A DNA stretch of 16,391 bases, taken from positions 1 through 16,391 of the forward strand of contig CAJTPJ010000021.1 of NCBI GenBank assembly GCA_910578145.1. The letters run 5' to 3'. Shown here in pieces: positions 6,984 to 13,409 of the stretch. The DNA is from an uncultured Christensenella sp. (GTDB lineage: Bacteria; Bacillota; Clostridia; Christensenellales; Borkfalkiaceae). Under the pieces are notes generated by a model. The model saw only the letters and a list, made by a program, of their open reading frames with translations, was not told where the DNA came from and searched no databases. The translations under genes and the position numbers were made by a program. Every line of letters starts with the position of its first letter. The stretch's first letter is position 1.

Positions 6984-8984
6984 ATGGAAAACAAATTTTT
7001 TGGGGAATTGGACAGATATCTGTTCCACCACGGCACGCATTACGAGCTTTACAATAAAATGGGCGCGCATATCCGCGAAATAAACGGGTTGCGCGGCGTT
7101 CATTTCGTGCTTTGGGCGCCTAATGCAAGGGCGGTGTGCGTGGTTTCCGACGGCAACGGCTGGACTCCTTGGCGTGATATAATGGAAAAGGTGGACGACT
7201 GTATTTGGGAACTTTTCGTGCCGGGAATGTGCGAGGGCGTAAAATATAAATTTCTCGTGGTTCAGTCCGACGGCAGGGAGGTATATAAAACCGACCCGTA
7301 TTCTTACCGTACCGAACTTCGCCCCGCAAACGCTTCCGTAGTAGTAAACCTTGAAAATTATAAATGGGGCGACGGAAAGTGGAAAAAGCAAAAATCGGGC
7401 GAAAATTTTCTTGAAAAGCCTATGGCGGTTTACGAAGTTCACTTGGGTAGCTGGAAAAAGGATTTGTCCAAGTGGGACGAGGACCAATATTTCGACTACC
7501 GTCGTCTTGCGCACGAAATCGCGGAATACGTAAATTATATGGGTTATACCCACGTGGAGCTTATGGGCATTTGTGAGTACCCGTTCGACCCGTCGTGGGG
7601 CTATCAGGTAACGGGATATTTCGCGCCCACCGCGCGCTACGGCTCGCCCGAAGATTTTATGTATTTCGTAGACTATATGCACCAAAACGGAATTGGCGTA
7701 ATTTTGGATTGGGTGCCCGCACACTTCCCCAAAGACGATTTTGCTCTTGCAAATTTCGACGGCACGCCTTTATACGAATATTCCGACCCTCTGCGCGCAG
7801 AATACCCCGAGTGGGGTACCAAAGCGTTTGATTTGGGTAAAAAAGAAGTTTCAAATTTCCTTATAGCTTCCGCGTTTTTCTGGGTTGAAAAGTATCATAT
7901 AGACGCGCTTAGAGTGGACGCGGTTGCGGCAATGCTGTACAACAGCTTCGGCAGGGAGCAGTATCGCCCCAATATGTACGGCGGTATTGAAAACTTGGAA
8001 AGTTTTGAGTTTTTCCGTCATTTAAACAGCGTTTTACGCCAGCGCACAGCCGCGTTTTTAATAGCCGAAGACAGCTCTATTATAGACGGCATAACCCGCC
8101 CCGCAAAAAAAGGCGGTTTCGGCTTCGGGCTTAAATGGAATATGGGCTGGATGAACGATTCTATTAAATACTACAACACCGACCCCATTTTCAGACCGTA
8201 CCATCACCATTTAATGACGCACACGTTCGAGTATGCGTTTAACGAAAACTATATGCTGGTTTTGTCGCACGACGAGGTTGTGTACGGCAAAGGCAGTATG
8301 ATAAACAAGTTTATCGGCAACAAAATGGATAAAATGGGCGGGCTTAAAACCTGCTACACTATGATGTTCGGGCACCCCGGTAAAAAGCTGTTGTTTATGG
8401 GGCAGGACTTTGCGCAGGAACGCGAGTGGAATTTTAAAACGGGGCTTGATTGGTGGCTGTGCGACGACTACGGGCACCGCGACGTAATGGAATGCGTGCG
8501 CAGACTTTTGCACCTTTACAAGGAACGCGCGGTGTTGCACAACGACTGCGGCGGGCCCGTTACCTGCGAGTGGGTAAGCAGCGGCGACTATATGCGCAAT
8601 ATCTTTTCCTTTATAAGGCGCAACCCTTGGAACTACAACAACGCTCTTATATTCGTTTGCAACTTTTCGCCCGTAGATAGGGCATATATGGGGGTCGGCG
8701 CGCCCGTAGACGGCGTTTACAAACGCATTTTCACAACCTATCCCGACGCGGAAAATCTTGAAGTGCAAACCACTGAAGAGCTTTGCGACGGCAGAAAATA
8801 CAAACTTACTTTCGACCTCCGCCCCTACGAATCGGTTATATTTGAAGTGCCTTACAAACAGGCGACGGAAGCCGAACTTAAAAAGGAAACCGAGGTTAAA
8901 AAGGCGGTTAAAAAAAATTATAAGGAAGCCACTACGGACGATTCGCACGTGCCGAAAGTGGAAATTCCCAAAGAGCTTTTATGA
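6984..8984 (+). CDS. glgB: 1,4-alpha-glucan branching enzyme
   Basis: A 666-residue GH13 branching enzyme that cuts alpha-1,4 glucan chains and re-attaches them by alpha-1,6 links to build glycogen in the cytosol. Residues about 35-125 are the CBM48 module (GVHFVLWAPNARAV, GVKYKF). The barrel starts at PMAVYEVHLGSW (146-157). Active-site regions are DWVPAHF (242-248), DALRVDAVA (307-315, nucleophile Asp312), IAEDSS (360-365, Glu362) and VLSHDEV (426-432, Asp430). GHPGKKLLFMGQDF and EWNF (464-484) are also typical of GlgB. Residues about 535-622 are the C-terminal amylase beta domain. A Lys/Glu-rich tail of about 40 residues (626-666) extends past the usual end. An AAAGGGGA ribosome site (6971-6978) supports the start. 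No glgA, glgC, glgD or glgP lies in the window. Confidence 0.96.
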   Translation: MENKFFGELDRYLFHHGTHYELYNKMGAHIREINGLRGVHFVLWAPNARAVCVVSDGNGWTPWRDIMEKVDDCIWELFVPGMCEGVKYKFLVVQSDGREVYKTDPYSYRTELRPANASVVVNLENYKWGDGKWKKQKSGENFLEKPMAVYEVHLGSWKKDLSKWDEDQYFDYRRLAHEIAEYVNYMGYTHVELMGICEYPFDPSWGYQVTGYFAPTARYGSPEDFMYFVDYMHQNGIGVILDWVPAHFPKDDFALANFDGTPLYEYSDPLRAEYPEWGTKAFDLGKKEVSNFLIASAFFWVEKYHIDALRVDAVAAMLYNSFGREQYRPNMYGGIENLESFEFFRHLNSVLRQRTAAFLIAEDSSIIDGITRPAKKGGFGFGLKWNMGWMNDSIKYYNTDPIFRPYHHHLMTHTFEYAFNENYMLVLSHDEVVYGKGSMINKFIGNKMDKMGGLKTCYTMMFGHPGKKLLFMGQDFAQEREWNFKTGLDWWLCDDYGHRDVMECVRRLLHLYKERAVLHNDCGGPVTCEWVSSGDYMRNIFSFIRRNPWNYNNALIFVCNFSPVDRAYMGVGAPVDGVYKRIFTTYPDAENLEVQTTEELCDGRKYKLTFDLRPYESVIFEVPYKQATEAELKKETEVKKAVKKNYKEATTDDSHVPKVEIPKELL

Positions 8985-9895
8985 TTAAAGACTTACAGCA
9001 ACGAATTTTAAAACTTAAAAAAGAAAGGGACGTTTGCATATTGGCGCACAGCTATATGCCCGAAGAAATTTGCGAAGCGGCGGATTTTACGGGCGACAGC
9101 TACGCTTTATCCGTAAAAGCGCAAACCGCTCCGCAGAAAACCGTAATTATGTGCGGGGTGCGGTTTATGGCGGAAACGGTAAAAATGCTTTCTCCCGAAA
9201 AGAAAGTTATACTTTCCAACCCGGACGCGGGCTGTCCTATGGCGGAGCAGTTTGGTGTGGAAGAAATCGCCAAGCTCAAAAAACGATATCCCGGGCACGC
9301 CGTAGTGGCGTATATCAACACCACTGCCGAGCTTAAAACCATAGCTGACGTTTGCGTAACGTCGTCCAGCGCGGTTAAAATTTGCCGCGCAATACCACAA
9401 AAAAATATTCTGTTTATACCAGACGTAAATTTGGGTTCTTACGTGCAAAGACAGGTGCCCGAAAAGAATTTTATATTGGTTGAAGGCGGCTGTCCCATCC
9501 ACGCTATGATTAAAAAAGAGGACGTCGTCGCGGTTAAAGCCGCGCACCCGTCCGCGCTGTTTCTCGTTCACCCCGAGTGCCGCGCAGAAGTAGTTGAATT
9601 TGCCGATTACGTCGGCTCTACTTCGGGCATTATGGAGTTTGCGGAAAAGTCGGATAAAAAGGAGTTTATAATTGGCACTGAAAACGCCATAGTGCAACAC
9701 TTGCAGTACAAATGCCCCGACAAAAAGTTTTACCCGCTTTCCAAGGAGCTAATTTGCCACAATATGAAAATTACCACCCTGCCGGAAGTTTTGGGGTGCG
9801 TGCTGGGTACGTGCGGCGAGGAAATAGTTTTGGACGAAGCCGTGCGCGCCAAGGCGGTAAAAAGCATAGAAAAAATGATAGAGTACGGCGGTTAA
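8981..9895 (+). CDS. nadA: Quinolinate synthase (4Fe-4S, NAD biosynthesis)
   Basis: A 304-residue enzyme condensing iminoaspartate with dihydroxyacetone phosphate to quinolinate, the ring precursor of NAD. Length and the spacing of cluster ligands fit the short form known from Thermotoga and Pyrococcus: Cys85 (DAGCPMAE), Cys171 (EGGCPIH) and Cys259 (ICHNMK), about 87 residues apart. Substrate-binding stretches include AHSYMPEEI (22-30), DFTGDSYALS (35-44), CGVRFMAET (58-66) and VHPEC (196-200). The start codon overlaps the stop of glgB (ATGA, 8981-8984). nadB and nadC, usual partners, are not present here, so iminoaspartate must come from an aspartate oxidase or dehydrogenase encoded elsewhere. 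Proximity to rrf2, nifS and nifU suggests its cluster is supplied and monitored by that module. Confidence 0.95.
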   Translation: MIKDLQQRILKLKKERDVCILAHSYMPEEICEAADFTGDSYALSVKAQTAPQKTVIMCGVRFMAETVKMLSPEKKVILSNPDAGCPMAEQFGVEEIAKLKKRYPGHAVVAYINTTAELKTIADVCVTSSSAVKICRAIPQKNILFIPDVNLGSYVQRQVPEKNFILVEGGCPIHAMIKKEDVVAVKAAHPSALFLVHPECRAEVVEFADYVGSTSGIMEFAEKSDKKEFIIGTENAIVQHLQYKCPDKKFYPLSKELICHNMKITTLPEVLGCVLGTCGEEIVLDEAVRAKAVKSIEKMIEYGG

Positions 9896-9926
9896 AGGCG
9901 TTTGCGGTTTTAGGAGACGTTTTATT

Positions 9927-10316
9927 ATGATGATTACAACCAAGGGCAGAAACGCCCTTAAAATTATGATAGATTTGGCTCAGCACGAAGGCGGGGGTTA
10001 CGTTTCCCTTGCCGACGTTGCGGAAAGACAAAAAGAATCGCTAAAATATTTGGAAGCGTCCGTTTCCCAGCTGTCTGCGGCGGGGTTCGTGGTAAGCGCG
10101 CGCGGCAAAAGCGGCGGATATAAACTCGCCCGTCCTGCGCAGGAATACAGCGTGGCGGAAATTTTGCAGGCGGGCGAGGGCTCGCTTGCGCCCGTAAGCT
10201 GTCTTATCAGCGGGTGCGAAAATGCGGGCACCTGCCAGACTTTGCCGCTTTTTAAAGAGCTGGACGAAGTTATCAAAAACTTTTTAACTTCAAAAACTTT
10301 AAAAGATTTAATTTAA
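9927..10316 (+). CDS. Rrf2-family transcriptional regulator, IscR-like with three cysteines
   Basis: A 129-residue DNA-binding protein. The winged helix covers residues 1-70 with the family hallmarks TTKGRNALKIMIDLA (4-18), VSLADVAERQKESLKYLE (26-43, recognition helix) and RGKSGGYKLARP (59-70). Cys92, Cys97 and Cys103 lie in the loop that holds the iron-sulfur ligands in IscR (92, 98, 104), so a 2Fe-2S or 4Fe-4S cluster is probable. The downstream His at IscR position 107 is not obvious here. It lies 31 nt after nadA with a TAGGAG ribosome site (9911-9916); a second ATG follows at once and cannot be excluded as start. Its likely target is the palindrome before nifS. A CymR-like role controlling cysteine metabolism is an alternative, but the three cysteines favour cluster sensing. 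Confidence 0.92.
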   Translation: MMITTKGRNALKIMIDLAQHEGGGYVSLADVAERQKESLKYLEASVSQLSAAGFVVSARGKSGGYKLARPAQEYSVAEILQAGEGSLAPVSCLISGCENAGTCQTLPLFKELDEVIKNFLTSKTLKDLI

Positions 10317-10325
10317 AAACCGCGT

Positions 10326-10350
10326 AATTCCTATTGACAAAATAGGAATT
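10326..10350. promoter_or_regulatory. Perfect inverted repeat, probable Rrf2/IscR-type operator
   Basis: AATTCCTATT (10326-10335) and AATAGGAATT (10341-10350) are exact reverse complements separated by 5 nt. The -35 box lies inside the element (10334-10339), so binding here would block RNA polymerase. A dimeric Rrf2 protein is encoded immediately upstream. Operator identity is inferred from position and symmetry, not from a known site. Confidence 0.75.
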
Positions 10351-10362
10351 TATTTTTATAAT
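10334..10362 (+). promoter_or_regulatory. Full-consensus sigma-A promoter of nifS-nifU
   Basis: TTGACA (10334-10339), 17-nt spacer, TATAAT (10357-10362): both hexamers and the spacing match the consensus exactly. So strong a promoter fits one held down by a repressor. Start of transcription is expected near 10369, about 23 nt before the ATG. Confidence 0.88.
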
Positions 10363-10378
10363 TAAATCATACTTATTA

Positions 10379-10388
10379 AATAGGAATT
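10379..10388. promoter_or_regulatory. Third copy of the operator half-site, over the nifS ribosome site
   Basis: AATAGGAATT recurs exactly, 29 nt after the right arm of the palindrome. It contains the AGGAA that serves as Shine-Dalgarno sequence, 5 nt before ATG 10392. It may be an extra regulator contact or simply share sequence with the ribosome site. Confidence 0.5.
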
Positions 10389-10391
10389 AAA

Positions 10392-11585
10392 ATGAAAACA
10401 GTTTACGTGGATAACGCGGCTACAACCGCTATGAGCGACAGGGCTATCGAGGCTATGACGCCCTATCTTAAAAACGTATACGGCAACCCCTCGTCGTTGC
10501 ATACGGTGGGACAAGTTGCCAAAGAAGCGCTTGACGACGCCCGCGCCCGCATTGCAAAATGCCTTAATTGCGACCCCAAAGAAATTTATTTTACTTCAGG
10601 CGGAAGCGAGGCGGACAATCAAGCTATACGCTCGGCGGCGTTAAACGGCGCGGCAAAGGGCAAAAAACATATAATTTCTACTGCTTTCGAGCATCACGCC
10701 GTACTCCATACCCTTAAAAAACTTGAAAAAGAAGGGTTTGAAGTAACTTATCTCGACGTGCACGAAAACGGCATAGTCACCGCCGAAGAAGTTGCGGCGG
10801 CAATAAGAGAAAACACGGCTTTGGTTACCGTAATGTACGCCAATAACGAAGTTGGCACAATTCAGCCGATTGCCGAAATAGGCGGGCTCTGCCGTGCGCG
10901 CGGCGTGGTTTTTCACACCGACGCGGTGCAGGCGGTAGGGCATATCCCCGTGGACGTTAAAGCGGATAATATTGATATGCTGTCTATTTCCGCCCATAAA
11001 TTTCACGGCGCCAAGGGCGTGGGCGCGCTTTACGTAAGGCGCGGCATACCTTTGCGGACGTTTATAGAAGGCGGCGCGCAGGAACGCGGCAGGCGCGCGG
11101 GTACTGAAAACATAGGCGGCATAGTTTCTATGGCGGCGGCGCTTGAAGAGGCTTGCGAAAATATGGCGGCTAACTCGGCTAAACTTATAAAGCTGAGGGA
11201 CGAGCTTATAAAAGGGCTTTTAAAAATTCCCCATTCCCGCTTAAACGGCGACGGGCGCGCAAGGTTGCCCGGCAACGTAAATATGTGTTTCGAAGGCACC
11301 GAGGGCGAAAGCCTTTTGCTGCACCTTGACGAACGGGGTATTTGCGCTTCCAGCGGCTCGGCGTGCACCACGGCTTCGCTTGAACCTTCGCACGTGTTGC
11401 TTGCTTTGGGTTTGCCGCACGAAATCGCGCACGGTTCGCTAAGGCTTAGCCTTTCGGAAAACAATACCGAGGAAGAAATAGAGTATTTACTTAGTGAAAT
11501 TCCCAAGGCGGTTGAAAAAGTCAGGGCGGTTTCGTCGCTTTGGGACGACCTTAAATCGGGCAAAAGAAAACATTTAATAGACTAA
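10392..11585 (+). CDS. nifS: Cysteine desulfurase (NifS/IscS family)
   Basis: A 397-residue PLP enzyme that removes sulfur from cysteine as a persulfide for iron-sulfur cluster assembly. Conserved features: YVDNAATT (5-12), YGNPSSLH (30-37), FTSGGSEADN (67-76), the His stacking on PLP in FEHHAV (99-104), HTDAVQAVGH (175-184) with Asp177, the PLP lysine Lys203 in SISAHKFHGAKG (198-209), RAGTEN (235-240) and the catalytic Cys325 in CASSGSACTT (318-327). The active-site loop with SSGSAC places it in group I (IscS/NifS) rather than SufS. It is followed 13 nt later by its scaffold partner and sits behind the operator and promoter described above. Whether to name it nifS or iscS is a matter of convention. 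Confidence 0.96.
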   Translation: MKTVYVDNAATTAMSDRAIEAMTPYLKNVYGNPSSLHTVGQVAKEALDDARARIAKCLNCDPKEIYFTSGGSEADNQAIRSAALNGAAKGKKHIISTAFEHHAVLHTLKKLEKEGFEVTYLDVHENGIVTAEEVAAAIRENTALVTVMYANNEVGTIQPIAEIGGLCRARGVVFHTDAVQAVGHIPVDVKADNIDMLSISAHKFHGAKGVGALYVRRGIPLRTFIEGGAQERGRRAGTENIGGIVSMAAALEEACENMAANSAKLIKLRDELIKGLLKIPHSRLNGDGRARLPGNVNMCFEGTEGESLLLHLDERGICASSGSACTTASLEPSHVLLALGLPHEIAHGSLRLSLSENNTEEEIEYLLSEIPKAVEKVRAVSSLWDDLKSGKRKHLID

Positions 11586-11598
11586 AAGGAAAAAAATT

Positions 11599-12039
11599 AT
11601 GGCATTGTACAGCGAAAAAGTTATGGACCATTTCAGTAATCCGCGCAACGTGGGCGTAATAGAAAACGCCGACGGCGTAGGCGAGGTTGGAAACGCTAAG
11701 TGCGGGGATATAATGAAAATATACCTTAAAATAGAAAACGGAATTATTGCCGACGTAAAGTTTAAAACTTTCGGTTGCGGCAGCGCTATCGCTTCGTCGT
11801 CTATGGCTACCGAATTGATAAAGGGCAAGCCCCTTTCCCAGGCGCTTGAACTCACCAACAAGGCGGTTGCCGAAGCGCTTGACGGGTTGCCCGCGCATAA
11901 ACTGCACTGCTCGGTTTTGGCTGAAGAGGCAATCCGCTCGGCAATAAAAGACTATTACGATAAAAACGGCATTGCTTACGATAAGGCGCAGTTCCCCGAC
12001 CCCGCCGACGAGGACGAGCATCATTTTGAAGAGGACTGA
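11599..12039 (+). CDS. nifU: Iron-sulfur cluster scaffold protein, NifU N-terminal/IscU type
   Basis: A 146-residue protein on which clusters are built with sulfur from the desulfurase encoded just upstream. The three ligand cysteines are present in family context: Cys35 (VGNAKCGD, with the following Asp37 that tunes cluster release), Cys60 (FGCGSAIASSSM) and Cys104 (HCSVLAEEAI). The start MALYSEKVMDHFSNPRNVG is diagnostic. There is no thioredoxin-like or ferredoxin-like extension, so this is the short clostridial form. The C-terminus (about 131-146) is rich in Asp, Glu and His, which may simply be a flexible tail. The AAGGA ribosome site lies at 11586-11590, directly after the nifS stop. Last gene of its transcript, followed by a terminator. 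Confidence 0.95.
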   Translation: MALYSEKVMDHFSNPRNVGVIENADGVGEVGNAKCGDIMKIYLKIENGIIADVKFKTFGCGSAIASSSMATELIKGKPLSQALELTNKAVAEALDGLPAHKLHCSVLAEEAIRSAIKDYYDKNGIAYDKAQFPDPADEDEHHFEED

Positions 12040-12055
12040 AAACGTTAATTTAAAC

Positions 12056-12083
12056 CGCGGCGCGTTAACGCCGCGATTTTTTG
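12056..12083 (+). terminator. Rho-independent terminator after nifU
   Basis: CGCGGCG (12056-12062) pairs with CGCCGCG (12069-12075) around a 6-nt loop, followed by six T at 12077-12082. It lies 17 nt after the nifU stop and separates the iron-sulfur genes from the glycosyltransferase gene. Confidence 0.88.
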
Positions 12084-12096
12084 TTGCATAAAAGAC

Positions 12097-12125
12097 TTGA
12101 AAAACTAAGTTGGGTATGATATAAT
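12097..12125 (+). promoter_or_regulatory. Promoter of the glycosyltransferase gene, extended -10
   Basis: TTGAAA (12097-12102), 17-nt spacer, TATAAT (12120-12125) preceded by TGA, an extended -10 element. It lies between the terminator and the gene start. Confidence 0.8.
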
Positions 12126-12151
12126 ATGAAACAAGGCTAATAACGGAGATA

Positions 12152-13327
12152 ATGATGCGTAAACCGAGGGTGATTTTCCCGTATACGGAGGCGGGGCTGG
12201 GGCATATAATGCCTATGAACAGCATTGCCGACGAATTTGAAAAATTATACGGCGATAAAGTCGAATGCGTGCGTTCGCAATTTTTTACCGAAAGCGGCGA
12301 CGAAAAGTTGGAAATTTTTCAGGAACGGCTTAAAGGTGAAGTTGTAAAACATAATAAAAGTTCGTTTTACGGATATTTTGCAACGGTTAATATGGAGCTT
12401 TGGGGGGTTACTATTTCCACTTGGGCTACTATGACTTTTCTAAAACTCGGTTCAAAAAAACAGGGGTGCAAGCATATGGACGAACTTGACCCCGACCTTG
12501 TTGTAAGCACCCACTGGGCTACAAATTATTACGCAAAAAAATGCAAAAAAAAGCCTTTAACCGTTATGTATTGCCCCGACGCGCAGGTTAATCCGCTTTT
12601 CAGGTACCCTTGCGATATGGTAATGGTTTCCAACTCGGTAGGTTACGACGCGGCAATCAAGTACCACGGTATGCGTCTTAACAAAAAAAATTTTCACCTT
12701 GTACCTTTTTTAATACGCGACGAAGCGTTTAACGTGTGCGACGATAAAGCGAAAGCGCGCGAAAAGCTTGGCTTTGATAAGGATAAATTTACTGTAGTGC
12801 TTGCCGAGGGCGGGTACGGTATAGGCAAAATGACGGAAATTTGCAAAATTATCCTCGAGCGGGATTTGCCCGTAACGTTAGTGCCCGTATGCGGTAAAAA
12901 TAAAGAGCTTTACGAAGAATTTTCAAAATTAAAATCCAAAGGCAAATGTTCTTGGCGCCCTATGGGGCTTGCGGAAAATATGCTTGAAATACTTGCCGCC
13001 GCCGACCTTTTCTGTGGCAAAAGCGGCGCTAATATGACTGCCGAACCCTGCTTTTTCGGCGTTCCGCAGATAATCACTAAATACGCTACCACTATAGAGC
13101 GCTACAACGGCAAATATTACGTTGAAGTGGTGGGAAGCGCTTTAAAAATTTTCAAACCCAAAAAAGTGGTTGAAAAGATAGAGGACTTTTTGGCTCACCC
13201 CGAAAAGTTAGAGCCGCTTAAAAAGGCGGCTTGCGCACAGCGCTCTAACTACGGAGCGGAAAAGTGCGCAAACGTTATTTTTGAATTGTTGTGCAGTAAA
13301 TTTCCTCATTTAAAAGAAGATAATTAA
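12152..13327 (+). CDS. GT-B glycosyltransferase, MGDG synthase/processive diacylglycerol glucosyltransferase-like (GT28 type)
   Basis: A 391-residue protein with the two-domain layout of UgtP, MGDG synthase and MurG. The N-terminal domain opens with VIFPYTEAGLGHIMPM (7-22), where G-x-G-H is the acceptor-side loop, and has DPDLVVSTHWATN (113-125), as in diacylglycerol sugar transferases. The C-terminal nucleotide-sugar domain includes VVLAEGGYGIGKM (215-227) and ADLFCGKSGANMTAEPCFFGVPQI, residues 284-307, equivalent to the D-x-x-x-x-K-x-G-x-x-x-x-E signature. It probably adds glucose or galactose to diacylglycerol at the inner membrane face for glycolipid or lipoteichoic acid anchors; donor and acceptor are inferred. 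Two adjacent ATG codons occur: the GGAG at 12145-12148 is 3 nt from the first and 6 nt from the second (12155), so the second may be the true start. Single-gene transcript. Confidence 0.85.
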   Translation: MMRKPRVIFPYTEAGLGHIMPMNSIADEFEKLYGDKVECVRSQFFTESGDEKLEIFQERLKGEVVKHNKSSFYGYFATVNMELWGVTISTWATMTFLKLGSKKQGCKHMDELDPDLVVSTHWATNYYAKKCKKKPLTVMYCPDAQVNPLFRYPCDMVMVSNSVGYDAAIKYHGMRLNKKNFHLVPFLIRDEAFNVCDDKAKAREKLGFDKDKFTVVLAEGGYGIGKMTEICKIILERDLPVTLVPVCGKNKELYEEFSKLKSKGKCSWRPMGLAENMLEILAAADLFCGKSGANMTAEPCFFGVPQIITKYATTIERYNGKYYVEVVGSALKIFKPKKVVEKIEDFLAHPEKLEPLKKAACAQRSNYGAEKCANVIFELLCSKFPHLKEDN

Positions 13328-13330
13328 CCG

Positions 13331-13354
13331 CCGCGCCTACGGGCGCGGTTTTTC
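13331..13354 (+). terminator. Rho-independent terminator after the glycosyltransferase
   Basis: CCGCGCC (13331-13337) pairs with GGCGCGG (13342-13348) around a 4-nt loop, followed by five T. It lies directly after the stop at 13327. I could not find a convincing promoter between it and the next gene at 13410. Confidence 0.85.
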
Positions 13355-13409
13355 TTTGCCGTATGAATAAGTGGGGACAACCCCGAATATCTTATTTGAG
13401 AGGTATAGT

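Noticed and set aside
6969..7724. A 251-codon minus-strand frame opposite glgB (and a similar one at 8211-8948)
   Set aside because: Low-complexity shadow frames without ribosome sites, opposite a fully conserved branching enzyme.
13371..13386. Short GGGG-ACAA-CCCC stem before the ATPase as a regulatory element
   Set aside because: Only four strong pairs and no clear promoter relation; likely chance.
13371..13409. Longer start (GTG at 13371) for the calcium ATPase
   Set aside because: No ribosome site precedes it, while ATG 13410 has GAGAGG and begins the usual family N-terminus.
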